From: a virus
Length of the DNA stretch: 32,625 nucleotides
Reading direction: 5' to 3' (one strand)
IMG/VR virus record: IMGVR_UViG_3300028920_001070
Location: 1-32,625 of that record
Within the stretch, counting starts at the first letter, position 1. Each line of letters opens with the position of its first letter. The position numbers and the translations under genes were made by a program. The notes below the pieces were generated by a model. The model worked only from the letters and a program-made list of their open reading frames with translations, searched no databases and was not told the origin of the DNA. Below are positions 6,266 to 13,495 of this stretch, one piece after another.

Positions 6266-6937
6266 ATGAGAAAAGATAGGCAAATATACAAGAAAAGAGC
6301 CACATGGGAAGCTAAAGTCTGCCTTATCCTTCTTATATTTATATCACTTCTGCTGCTCTCCAATATGCTCCGGGGCCAGGAATATCTGATCTCTGACTAT
6401 GACTTCACTAACCAGGACTATACCTTCCAGCGTGTATATAGGTTTGTTAGGTCATATAAGCAGTGTGACCTCAGTTATAGTGATGTAGAGAAGGTTGTCC
6501 GTTTCTGCCATATATATACTGTTAATCCGGTCCTGGTGATTGCCAAGATGCAGATGGAGAGTGATATTATATTCCGCAATACTACGAATAAATCACTGTC
6601 TTATTTAAAATACCGGGCTATGGCCTACGGTATGATACACCACTTTGATCGGGACGGCAAGCGGTTCTGTAAATATGGCGGATATGATTACCAGGTCTAT
6701 TTTGCTATTAAGACTTTGCGGAAACATTTTGACCAGTGGGATAATAATACCTGGACCACTGTGACGGATCTGAAACGTAACATAATGACTGACAATGCTG
6801 CCAGCCATGCGCTGTATAGATATACTCCGTTCTACGGTGTGCATGATACATATAACTGGGGAATGGATGTTATGGGGAATGAGCAGTTTGTAATATTATT
6901 TAACAAGTTTAAGTCTGACTGGGAGGGAATCAGATGA
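6266..6937 (+). CDS. Membrane-anchored lysozyme/transglycosylase-like protein
   Basis: From ATG 6266 the protein has 223 residues. A basic N-terminus is followed by one membrane span (AKVCLILLIFISLLLLSNML, about 15-34) and an outer domain. That domain contains VNPVLVIAKMQMESDIIF, which has the helix and glutamate pattern of lytic transglycosylases and glucosaminidases, and then AYGMIHHFD and YQVYFAIKTLRKHF. It probably cuts peptidoglycan during lysis or entry. In-frame ATGs also occur at 6221 and 6248, and none of the three has a good ribosome site. 6266 is chosen because the promoter lies inside the longer versions. The protein at 14688 is a better-conserved relative in architecture. The exact enzyme class is uncertain. 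Confidence 0.65.
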   Translation: MRKDRQIYKKRATWEAKVCLILLIFISLLLLSNMLRGQEYLISDYDFTNQDYTFQRVYRFVRSYKQCDLSYSDVEKVVRFCHIYTVNPVLVIAKMQMESDIIFRNTTNKSLSYLKYRAMAYGMIHHFDRDGKRFCKYGGYDYQVYFAIKTLRKHFDQWDNNTWTTVTDLKRNIMTDNAASHALYRYTPFYGVHDTYNWGMDVMGNEQFVILFNKFKSDWEGIR

Positions 6938-7014
6938 TCCAGGAATATATTGCCATAATGTGTGTAATAGCTATTGCACTGATAGTAATTACAGCGAGCA
7001 CTAAAGTAAAGTGA
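6934..7014 (+). CDS. 26-residue membrane peptide
   Basis: The tiny gene starts at ATG 6934, overlapping the previous stop as ATGA, with GGGAGGG at 6921-6927. Its product is almost entirely one hydrophobic span (EYIAIMCVIAIALIVITA) with a basic end. The next gene overlaps its stop. Its place directly after a cell-wall enzyme would suit a holin or a lysis regulator, but size alone gives no proof. Confidence 0.45.
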   Translation: MIQEYIAIMCVIAIALIVITASTKVK

Positions 7015-7583
7015 AGTATATATCATACTACACTATGAATACTCCGTATGAGTGTGATGCTGGCAGACTGGAGATGAGCTTTCTTAATCACAATTTGGAC
7101 TTCTGCATATACCGTGTACAAAACTTTCGTAGCTGGGAGAAAAACTGCCAGTATAAGGCCAAGGTGATCCGGGGAGCTCTGGATGACTTTAAGTGCCCAG
7201 TGGTCTATACAGACATAGACTCTGAGGTCCTGAAGGATCCTGTGCTATTCAACGGCCTGGACTGTGACTTTGCTAGCGGATATATCAAATATACCAAAGA
7301 TATGCCGACCAGGCGCTGCAGCGGTCTGCTATCCGGGACTATGTTTTTTAATTATAATCAGAAGGCCCTGGATCTCCTGGACCGCTGGATAGAAAAGAAT
7401 GAGACTAATTATGAATGGGACCAGAGGAATCTGGAGCATGTACTGGATAAGCGGAAGCTGGATCACTATAAGCTCCCGGACTGTTACTGCAAGATATTCG
7501 ACAGCAAGTGGCAGAAGTGTGATGATCCCGTGATATTGCATCACCAGAAAAGCAGAATATACAAGAGGGTAATAAATGGATAA
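7011..7583 (+). CDS. Nucleotide-diphospho-sugar transferase-like glycosyltransferase
   Basis: The 190-residue protein starts at GTG 7011. Residues 63-77 read PVVYTDIDSEVLKDP, with a D-x-D motif (D68, D70) that binds the metal and sugar nucleotide in GT-A enzymes. SGLLSGTMFFNYNQKALDLL and YEWDQRNLEHVL follow, which are the usual marks of the nucleotide-diphospho-sugar transferase family. It is the first glycosyltransferase of the island and overlaps the genes on both sides. The donor and acceptor sugars cannot be read from the sequence. TTG or ATG alternatives near the start do not change the domain. Confidence 0.75.
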   Translation: MKYISYYTMNTPYECDAGRLEMSFLNHNLDFCIYRVQNFRSWEKNCQYKAKVIRGALDDFKCPVVYTDIDSEVLKDPVLFNGLDCDFASGYIKYTKDMPTRRCSGLLSGTMFFNYNQKALDLLDRWIEKNETNYEWDQRNLEHVLDKRKLDHYKLPDCYCKIFDSKWQKCDDPVILHHQKSRIYKRVING

Positions 7584-8226
7584 ATCAGTAAGTATTGTGA
7601 TCCCGTCTATAAAACCGGACTGTAAAGAGCAAATAAAAGAAATACTCGGATGTAAGTATGGTATCCCTGTGGAAGTGTTCTCAGTGAATAAGCAACAGTC
7701 TGCTGCTACTAACCGTAATGCGTGTATTGACAAGGCTAAGCACGATAAAATAATAATGTGTGATGACGATATAACCGGATACTTTGATCTATGGGCTGAC
7801 TACATGCAGGCTCACTTCTATATTGCAGACTACAGCATTTTATCTGTCCGGCCTATAAGGGCAGACGGATCTTTGTGTCCGCACCTGGGAGATAATAATG
7901 GGCAGCTGGATGATAAGGAGCCTATAGTCCGGGCTTTGCATACAGACCGGACCGGGCTTAATCTCTGTGGCTCAGCAACAATAATGTTTAACCGGAAGGA
8001 TGGTATCCGTTTTGACGAGGGATACAAGGGCGGAGGATGCTATGAGGATACGGATTTCTGTATGCAGTATAAAAAAAAGTGGCCAGATCGGGATATTATG
8101 ATTTGTAATGATGTGAAGCTAATACACAATATGGAGCGTAAGGGCAGAGAGACAATGCCAGGGACTTATGATAATCATAATCATAATCGGGGATATTTTG
8201 CAGAAAAGTGGGGTATTGAGCTATGA
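7576..8226 (+). CDS. GT2-like glycosyltransferase
   Basis: This 216-residue protein is a small GT-A glycosyltransferase. It starts SVSIVIPSIKPD and has SAATNRNACIDKA followed by IIMCDDDITGYF, where D63-D65 form the D-x-D motif. Later IRFDEGYKGGGCYEDTDFC carries the ED motif that usually supplies the catalytic base. The protein at 18055 is a clear paralog, with DDDITGF at the same residue numbers, IRFDEEY and YEDTDF, and a similar histidine-rich end. The two differ strongly in codon use. It overlaps the next gene by four bases. The sugar specificity is unknown. Confidence 0.85.
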   Translation: MDKSVSIVIPSIKPDCKEQIKEILGCKYGIPVEVFSVNKQQSAATNRNACIDKAKHDKIIMCDDDITGYFDLWADYMQAHFYIADYSILSVRPIRADGSLCPHLGDNNGQLDDKEPIVRALHTDRTGLNLCGSATIMFNRKDGIRFDEGYKGGGCYEDTDFCMQYKKKWPDRDIMICNDVKLIHNMERKGRETMPGTYDNHNHNRGYFAEKWGIEL

Positions 8227-9071
8227 AAATCGGTGTATATCACAACTGTTCAGATAAGATAACTGGCTGCTGGAAAGTAACTTGGAATCTTATAAATGGT
8301 TTAAAGGAGCTCGGAGTGGAAGTCATAGAGAACGGCCGGGGAGATTATAATGGAGTGATCCAGGACTGCTTTGACAGATACAGTGTGCCTGGTAATGCTC
8401 TCATAGGTCCGGAGATATTTGTGCTGCCGACTGAGAAGTCTGGCCTGCTGGCTACATTTAAAAACTGGGTGCAGCCGAGCAAATGGGTTATAGAATATCA
8501 AAAGCAATTTGCAGAGACTAGAGATAATAATATGTATGCGTGGCCCGTTGGTGTGGATACTGAGCGTTTCAATGATAAAAACCGCAGGCCAAAATATGAC
8601 TGTTTTATTTATTTAAAATCCGTGACCAGGCGCAATGAAAATGTAAGGCTGGAGGATATAGAGAGCTATCTGAAGCGCTACAAATACACGTATAAAATCA
8701 TAAAATATGGAGACTACTCAGAGCCGGAGTTTATGGACCTGGTTAATCGCTGCATGTTTGGGATATGGTTTGTAGGGAGTGAGAGCCAGAACATAGCACT
8801 GCTGGAGTGCCTGGCTATGGGTTGCCCGGTATATGTGATAGATCAGAATATGTTTTATTATAAGGACTTTACTTTCAAGGGATGTAGCTCGGCGCCATAT
8901 TTCGATTATAGATGCGGAGTGAAGCGGCCTGACTTTGCAGATATTGAGAGATTTGCTGCTGACATAGATAAGTATAAGCCGAGGGAGTATGTGACTGATA
9001 ATCATACACTTGCCAGGGGAGCTCAGAAGTATCTGGATATATTGGAGAAACATGAACGTATTAATATTTAG
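8223..9071 (+). CDS. GT-B (GT4-like) glycosyltransferase
   Basis: This is a 282-residue GT-B protein. The N-terminal domain has MKIGVYHNCSDKITGCWKVT and a helix LINGLKELGVEVIENG. AWPVGVDTERF (about 107-117) is the hinge seen in GT4 enzymes. The C-terminal domain has SESQNIALLECLAMGCPVYV (about 187-206), with the glutamate pattern that binds the nucleotide sugar. It is shorter than typical 350-400 residue members. It probably adds a sugar from a nucleotide donor to a glycan at the inner membrane. It overlaps its upstream neighbour as ATGA. Confidence 0.8.
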   Translation: MKIGVYHNCSDKITGCWKVTWNLINGLKELGVEVIENGRGDYNGVIQDCFDRYSVPGNALIGPEIFVLPTEKSGLLATFKNWVQPSKWVIEYQKQFAETRDNNMYAWPVGVDTERFNDKNRRPKYDCFIYLKSVTRRNENVRLEDIESYLKRYKYTYKIIKYGDYSEPEFMDLVNRCMFGIWFVGSESQNIALLECLAMGCPVYVIDQNMFYYKDFTFKGCSSAPYFDYRCGVKRPDFADIERFAADIDKYKPREYVTDNHTLARGAQKYLDILEKHERINI

Positions 9072-9855
9072 TAAGGATCGGCCTATGCAGCTGGACTATC
9101 TGCTGCGCACCATGAGGGATAATTTCCCACTTATAGGCAGGCCAATGGTTTTATACAAGGCCAGTTGTGAGGATAACAAGGCTGGATATACGCTACTGGA
9201 AAGGATGCGCTTTGATGAAGCGAACATCTATGAGGAGCAGGATTTTAATATCAATACTAGGAATTTGGTGGACTGTTTTCGTAAAGATCTCTGCATGTTC
9301 TTGTGTGATGATAATGTGTTCATAAACAGGCTGGAGCTCCAGGAGATGCTGGATCTCAGCTCCCTGCTGGAGAAGAATGAGGATATACACAGCCTGAGCC
9401 TACGGATGCACCCAAAGGTCACTTATTGCTATCCGGCTAAAAAGGAGATGAAGCAGCCTGATTATGATATTATCACAGGATATTATAATTACATGAGGTG
9501 GGATTGGACTAAGGCCGAGGATCAGCATACATGCTGGGGCTATCCTATGGCGATCAATACTCATATATACCGGACCAATGATATAAAAGAGATCATAGAG
9601 AGGGGAGCTTTTAATAATGTCAATTCGTTGGAATCTCATATTAATCGCAATAGGTGGAAGGATAAGCCGCTGATGATCTCTCCGCTGCGGCCTATAATAT
9701 TTGATGTATGCAATAACTACGTAAAAGATGGAGAGTGCGGAGATGAGTGTCTTACAAGGAAATGGCTGGATGGATACCAGATAAAGAACATCACCAATAT
9801 ACCAGATAACGCCTGTCATGGTGTTGTCAATTTAAACCTGGAGAAAAGAAAATGA
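9052..9855 (+). CDS. GT-A fold glycosyltransferase-like protein
   Basis: From ATG 9052 (GGAG at 9044-9047) the protein has 267 residues. It opens with MNVLIFSKDRPMQLDYLLRT, a typical first strand and helix of a GT-A enzyme. LCMFLCDDNVF (D86-D87) fills the D-x-D position. Residues about 148-165 (YMRWDWTKAEDQHTCWGYPM) and a long C-terminal part are distinctive. I recall similar proteins only as uncharacterised glycosyltransferases in phages and bacteria. It overlaps the previous gene by 20 bases. Confidence 0.65.
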   Translation: MNVLIFSKDRPMQLDYLLRTMRDNFPLIGRPMVLYKASCEDNKAGYTLLERMRFDEANIYEEQDFNINTRNLVDCFRKDLCMFLCDDNVFINRLELQEMLDLSSLLEKNEDIHSLSLRMHPKVTYCYPAKKEMKQPDYDIITGYYNYMRWDWTKAEDQHTCWGYPMAINTHIYRTNDIKEIIERGAFNNVNSLESHINRNRWKDKPLMISPLRPIIFDVCNNYVKDGECGDECLTRKWLDGYQIKNITNIPDNACHGVVNLNLEKRK

Positions 9856-10382
9856 TGGGATTTGACTTAAAAAAATATTTTCTGAGCGGGATATTTATAG
9901 AGACCGGGACCGAACATGGTAATGGAGTGAGGAGAGCCCTGGATGCTGGATATACAGAGATACACAGTGTGGAGCTTGCGCCTAATTTTTACCGGGGATG
10001 TATAGATCTTTACTGGAATGATGATAACGTTCATTTGTACTGTGGCAGCAGCCTGGACTTTCTGCCTATTATCATGAAGCACGTACAAAAGCCAGCTACT
10101 ATCTGGCTGGATGCTCATGTGGATAATAACTATATTCAGACTGATATAAAGTGTCCGCTGATACAGGAGCTTGAGATAATCGGAGCTGTGGGCAATCAGA
10201 CTGAGATAAAAGACCATACGATCCTCATAGATGACAGGCGGCTATTCGGCCAGGAAGGTGACTGGGGAAAGAATATATCTGAGGATGAGGTTATAAGCAA
10301 GCTGATGGAAGTGAATCACAAATACACTATAAAATATGAGAATGGGATCGAGGAGAATGATATTATAGTGGCGGCATATTAA
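9852..10382 (+). CDS. SAM-dependent methyltransferase-like protein
   Basis: This 176-residue protein has the pattern of a class I methyltransferase. IFIETGTEHGNGVRRALD (14-31) supplies the SAM-binding loop, IHSVELAPNFYRGC the acidic end of strand two, VHLYCGSSLDFLP the next motif, and ATIWLDAHVDNN the catalytic strand. The order suggests a small-molecule or sugar methyltransferase and not a DNA enzyme. Its place in the glycan island supports methylation of a sugar or glycan end. It overlaps the preceding gene as ATGATG and is followed directly by the next gene. Confidence 0.6.
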   Translation: MMGFDLKKYFLSGIFIETGTEHGNGVRRALDAGYTEIHSVELAPNFYRGCIDLYWNDDNVHLYCGSSLDFLPIIMKHVQKPATIWLDAHVDNNYIQTDIKCPLIQELEIIGAVGNQTEIKDHTILIDDRRLFGQEGDWGKNISEDEVISKLMEVNHKYTIKYENGIEENDIIVAAY

Positions 10383-11036
10383 ATGCAGATAAAAGAGCTA
10401 AATAAGATACAGCACAGAGAGCGACTTCTGATCCTGGGGCATGGTCCCAGTGTGGATAAGCTGCTCCGGGATGTCAGTGCTTACAGAGCTCAGGATATTG
10501 ATGTCATGAGCTTAAATGACTGGTATAATATGTCTATTGACGCTATAGACTTCCAGGTATGCACCAATATCAGCAGCGGTATATATCCCACGTATAAAGA
10601 GAACATCCGGGCCGATACTACTTATTTCTGGGCCAGGGAGTTTGTGCCTGAAGGATACACTGACGGCCTAGAGGCTGACTATTTCTTATACCAGTGGCAT
10701 GATGGCGGCTTTGATCTTACTAAGGCATTTGAGGAGAAGTATCATAGCAGGGTATCAATAGGAGACAGCACTATAATAGTTTGTCTGCTGCTGGCTACAC
10801 TAATGGAGTATAAGCGGATATATTATATCGGAGTGGAGCTGGATGCCAGGCTAGGCTATGGCAGCCGCAAGGGAGAGCTGAAAATAGAGGAGGAGAAGCC
10901 AGAGGATAAGGTCCGGCTAATGGACTACTACAGGCCGAAGATCCTCAATGATATACAGATCTTAAAGAACGCGGCACCTATGCCTATAGTGGATATGACA
11001 CACATGAGCTATGAGGATATAAGGAAAATACTGTGA
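10383..11036 (+). CDS. Sialyltransferase-like (GT42/DUF115-type) Rossmann protein
   Basis: The protein has 217 residues and begins with RLLILGHGPSVDKL (G19-S23 = GHGPS), matching the GxGPS loop of GT42 sialyltransferases and of DUF115 proteins. MSLNDWYNM follows, then SIGDSTIIVCLLLATLMEYK and RIYYIGVELD, which match the conserved helix and the YKEIYLxGxD-like strand of that superfamily. GT42 enzymes transfer sialic acid from CMP donors. The gene directly precedes a formyltransferase and a CMP-sugar synthetase, so a transferase for a CMP-activated nonulosonic acid is plausible. The choice between GT42 and DUF115 needs a profile search. Confidence 0.6.
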   Translation: MQIKELNKIQHRERLLILGHGPSVDKLLRDVSAYRAQDIDVMSLNDWYNMSIDAIDFQVCTNISSGIYPTYKENIRADTTYFWAREFVPEGYTDGLEADYFLYQWHDGGFDLTKAFEEKYHSRVSIGDSTIIVCLLLATLMEYKRIYYIGVELDARLGYGSRKGELKIEEEKPEDKVRLMDYYRPKILNDIQILKNAAPMPIVDMTHMSYEDIRKIL

Positions 11037-11686
11037 ATATTCTTTCTATGTGCAAGGTAGGGAATAAATACGCTGATGAGGCGCTGGAATATCTGGCTAA
11101 AAACTGTGAAGTGGATGTGATTAAAAGTGATAGAAATATATATCTGGATAATTTAAAGTGGCGGTATGATTATATAATATCTTTTCTTTATCCGCATGTT
11201 ATAAACAAAGATGTTTTATGCAGGGCAGAGAAGGGAGCTATCAATTTTCATCCGGGATCTCCTGACTATCCAGGGATCGGCTGTACTAATTTTGCTATAT
11301 ACAACGGAGCTGATAAGTTTGGAGTCACTTGTCATTATATGAATGAGCAGCCGGATACCGGGGATATAATAGACGTACGATATTTTATGATGAATAATGA
11401 AACGGTGTTGAGCTTAACTAATAAATGTTATGCTTATATGCTGGCCCAGTTTTATGACATGATAGATATTATATTACAGGGGAAGGATCTACCTATCTTT
11501 CCGGAGAAATGGACTCGTAAGCCATATATCCGGAGAGAGCTTAATGAGCTGTGCGTTATAACCAGCTACATGGACAAGGATGAGGTGAGCAGAAGGATCC
11601 TGGCCACTGAGTATCCGAGCAAGCCAGGTGCATATATCAATATACATGGTGAAAGATTTGAGTATAACCGGAGGATAAAAGTATGA
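11033..11686 (+). CDS. Formyltransferase (sugar N-formyltransferase-like)
   Basis: This 217-residue protein has the catalytic core of 10-formyl-tetrahydrofolate formyltransferases. INFHPGSPDYPGIGCTNFAI has N71 and H73, and FGVTCHYMNEQPDTGDIID has D108. These are the Asn-His-Asp triad positions. It lacks the long C-terminal tRNA-binding domain of methionyl-tRNA formyltransferase, so sugar N-formylation is more likely. The start is GTG 11033, overlapping the previous stop. Next to a CMP-sugar synthetase it may formylate an amino sugar in the same pathway. Confidence 0.8.
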   Translation: MNILSMCKVGNKYADEALEYLAKNCEVDVIKSDRNIYLDNLKWRYDYIISFLYPHVINKDVLCRAEKGAINFHPGSPDYPGIGCTNFAIYNGADKFGVTCHYMNEQPDTGDIIDVRYFMMNNETVLSLTNKCYAYMLAQFYDMIDIILQGKDLPIFPEKWTRKPYIRRELNELCVITSYMDKDEVSRRILATEYPSKPGAYINIHGERFEYNRRIKV

Positions 11687-12327
11687 CAGCCCTGGTACTG
11701 GCAAGATCTAACAGTGAGCGCTGCCCTAAGAAGCTGATCCGGCCTTTCTGGAAGCTCTATCCGCTTATAGAGATCAGCCTGCAGATATACCGTCATATAG
11801 GCTATGAGGTCTATGTATGCGGAGATAAGCTAATAAACCATATAGCCGAGGAGATGAGATTTCCTACGATCACCAGGGACAGAGAGAGCCTGTCAGGAGA
11901 GAGCTTCAGCCAGGTATATAATTTCCTGGATAAGATAAACGACAATGACATAATGATCCTCAATCCCTGCTTTCCGCTGATCCAGCCCGGCACTATAGAA
12001 GCTGTAGCTGATGAATACCTGGATAATGATTTTCTGAGCTTAATAACCGTGAAGGAGATCCGGAACGTGGTATACTTCAAAAACCTGGCAATGAATGAGG
12101 GGGGAGTGAAAAGCAATAGCAAATACTGTGATCCGGTATTTGAAGCAGCTCCAGCTGTGCAGATATTCAAAAAGAAAATCGCTATGGATATAGGATACCC
12201 TTATATGTTTACCAGGAATGATCCCTACTTATATCCTATAGGGATGTTGGAGGGGACTGATGTGAATACCGAGGATGATTTTAAGGTGGCCAAGGTGCTA
12301 TATAATGAGTTTAAGGGGGAAGAATGA
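11683..12327 (+). CDS. CMP-sugar (acylneuraminate-type) cytidylyltransferase
   Basis: The 214-residue protein opens with LVLARSNSERCPKKLIRPF, matching the nucleotide-binding motif of CMP-nonulosonate and CMP-Kdo synthetases (pattern ARxGSkrxPxKN). MILNPCFPLIQPGTIEAVAD corresponds to the LQPTSPLR strand, and GTDVNTEDDFKVAKVLY matches the final DIDTEEDLxxA motif. It should join CTP to an acidic sugar and release pyrophosphate. No nonulosonate synthase is visible here, so the sugar would come from the host or from genes outside the window. It overlaps the formyltransferase as ATGA. SpsF-type spore coat enzymes share the fold and are an alternative. Confidence 0.75.
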   Translation: MTALVLARSNSERCPKKLIRPFWKLYPLIEISLQIYRHIGYEVYVCGDKLINHIAEEMRFPTITRDRESLSGESFSQVYNFLDKINDNDIMILNPCFPLIQPGTIEAVADEYLDNDFLSLITVKEIRNVVYFKNLAMNEGGVKSNSKYCDPVFEAAPAVQIFKKKIAMDIGYPYMFTRNDPYLYPIGMLEGTDVNTEDDFKVAKVLYNEFKGEE

Positions 12328-12343
12328 TACAGGAGCAGAGTAA

Positions 12344-12700
12344 ATGAGTTGGAGAGATGATTATGAGAATACTAAAAGTGTATGGTGGTATGAAAAAAAC
12401 CTTGATGAACTGGAAGCAGAGAATAAAAAACTTAGGGAGATAGTTATGGCTGTTGAAACAAAGTACCCAAATGAAACTAGGCATGAAACAGCACTGCGAT
12501 ATATAAAAGAACGTGAAAACAGACCATATGGTACAGCAAAAAATAATGACACACTTTTAGCAGATATAAAAAAGATAAAGGAGGATAATATGCCAAGAGG
12601 AAAGAACAGAGGAGCTTGTGGTGGTACACCAAGAAAGGATGGTTCAGGTGGAGGAAAAGGAAACAGGGGTACTAGCCGACAGCCGAAGAAAAAGAAATAA
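12344..12700 (+). CDS. Small charged protein, apparently fused to a Gly/Lys-rich peptide
   Basis: This 118-residue frame has two parts. Residues 1-80 are helical and charged (LDELEAENKKLREIVMAVE) and end in LADIKKI, the tail shared with the other small genes here. Residues 83-118 start at an internal ATG 12590 with its own AAAGGAGGA site and read MPRGKNRGACGG followed by Gly, Lys and Arg repeats, ending QPKKKK. The second part resembles small glycine-rich MPRG peptides. The upstream gene may have lost its stop, or the 36-residue peptide may be made separately from 12590. The function is unknown. Confidence 0.55.
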   Translation: MSWRDDYENTKSVWWYEKNLDELEAENKKLREIVMAVETKYPNETRHETALRYIKERENRPYGTAKNNDTLLADIKKIKEDNMPRGKNRGACGGTPRKDGSGGGKGNRGTSRQPKKKK

Positions 12701-12739
12701 GGGTAACCCTTATGATGGAGTGGGGGGTATTATCCCCCC
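12698..12739 (+). other. Two consecutive hairpins between small genes
   Basis: TAAGGG (12698-12703) pairs with CCCTTA (12707-12712) across the stop codon of the previous gene. Then six G (12722-12727), TATTAT, and six C (12734-12739) form a second stem. There is no T-run after either, so termination is doubtful. They may slow ribosome or nuclease progress between cassettes. Confidence 0.4.
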
Positions 12740-12760
12740 CGCTTCAAAGGAGCAGAGTAA

Positions 12761-13027
12761 ATGAGTATAGAAAGCATATTTGAGGAACTTGAAAATATTA
12801 CAATGAATAATGATTATGTTTGCGACAAAATATCAGAATGTAAAAATGCTTATACCGAACTAGAAACCAAGCTGACCAATAAAGACAAAGCCTTACAGCT
12901 TGCACTTGATACGTTGGAATGGTATGGTGATAATGATTTAAGTGGAGATGAAAGATTTTATGATGATGGACAAAAAGCACGTCAATTTTTAGCAGATATA
13001 AAAAAGATACAGGAGCAGAGTAAATGA
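12761..13027 (+). CDS. Small acidic helical phage protein
   Basis: The gene encodes 88 residues from ATG 12761, preceded by the repeated AGGAGCAGAG ribosome site. It is helical and acidic (IESIFEELENITMNNDYVC), with a middle segment KDKALQLALDTLEWYGD like many small phage proteins of unknown role. It ends in FLADIKKIQEQSK. The tail is shared with both neighbouring cassettes. No function can be assigned. Confidence 0.6.
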   Translation: MSIESIFEELENITMNNDYVCDKISECKNAYTELETKLTNKDKALQLALDTLEWYGDNDLSGDERFYDDGQKARQFLADIKKIQEQSK

Positions 13028-13233
13028 AAAAAATAGTTTGTGATATTTGTGGAAATGATATTAATTTTAAAAACTTTGGAAGGAAAAATCAAGTATATGA
13101 ATATAATGGATATAGAGTAATTATAAAAGCAGGTATCAAGTAAGATGCATATATCGGTAGTCATGATATATGTGGTGATTGTATAATAAAGATAATTAAA
13201 GCAGATATAAAAAAGATACAGGGGGAAACATGA
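13024..13233 (+). pseudogene. Zinc-ribbon small gene interrupted by an in-frame stop
   Basis: From ATG 13024 the frame reads MKKIVCDICGNDIN and continues 39 codons to TAA at 13141-13143. After this stop the same frame stays open for 29 codons (DAYIGSHDICGDCII) and ends in ADIKKIQGET, the shared cassette tail. Two CxxC pairs, CDIC and CGDC, would form one zinc ribbon only if the stop were absent. A single nonsense mutation explains this best. The first 39 residues alone carry half a zinc site. Readthrough is possible but unsupported. Confidence 0.6.
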
Positions 13234-13322
13234 TATTTGAAAAAGCTTGCACAATTACAGCATTAATTATTATATGGATCATTATCTTCGGTTCGATTTA
13301 CTTGCTTGAAAAAAAAGCTTGA
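13230..13322 (+). CDS. 30-residue membrane peptide
   Basis: The gene starts at ATG 13230 with GGGGGAA just upstream and overlaps the previous stop as ATGA. Its product is one hydrophobic helix (ITALIIIWIIIFGSIYLL) with a basic tail. It closes the small-gene array, and its TGA lies inside the -35 box of the 13319 promoter. Its role is unknown. Confidence 0.45.
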   Translation: MIFEKACTITALIIIWIIIFGSIYLLEKKA

Positions 13323-13347
13323 CAATTAAAAAAAATAAGATTATAAT
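13319..13347 (+). promoter_or_regulatory. Consensus sigma-70 promoter for the right module
   Basis: TTGACA (13319-13324) and TATAAT (13342-13347) are 17 bases apart, a perfect consensus. The -35 box contains the stop of the 30-residue membrane peptide. The expected start is near 13354, leaving a 187-base structured leader before the gene at 13541. Confidence 0.87.
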
Positions 13348-13357
13348 AATATTAATT

Positions 13358-13495
13358 CGGGAAAAGAATGTGAAACAAATAGTCTTTTTTAATTACATCC
13401 TCAATGAAGGGGTTGCCCCTTGAATATACCTCATCAGTATTCATGTTCCTTTTCCCGGAAATTTGGGCAATCCCTTTATTCAGGAAGTAATTAAA
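13358..13495 (+). ncRNA. Structured leader: 31-position stem with possible pseudoknot
   Basis: Bases 13388-13418 pair with 13465-13495 over 31 positions: 29 pairs (two G-T) and two mismatches. The 46-base loop contains TGAATA (13421-13426) and TATTCA (13438-13443), which form an inner stem. CGGGAAAAG (13358-13366), near the 5' end of the transcript, can pair perfectly with CTTTTCCCG (13449-13457) in the loop, giving a pseudoknot. AAGGGG/CCCCTT (13407-13420) can form an alternative local hairpin that would compete with the long stem. No T-run follows. It may be a regulatory leader, a protein-binding site or a replication structure. The stem is also an inverted repeat in DNA. Confidence 0.6.

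Larger units (their letters stand above)
12331..13233 (+). repeat. Tandem small-gene array with repeated gene boundaries
   Basis: AGGAGCAGAGTAAATGA occurs identically at 12331-12347, 12748-12764 and 13011-13027, each time giving the ribosome site and start of a small gene. GCAGATATAAAAAAGATA occurs at 12560-12577, 12992-13009 and 13201-13218, encoding the ADIKKI tail of each small protein. The repeats mark gene ends and starts while the middles differ, which suggests exchange or duplication of cassettes by recombination at boundaries. Confidence 0.7.

Noticed and set aside
12698-12740. The G6/C6 hairpin as an intrinsic terminator
   Set aside because: No T-run follows the stem, and the next gene has a strong ribosome site a few bases later.
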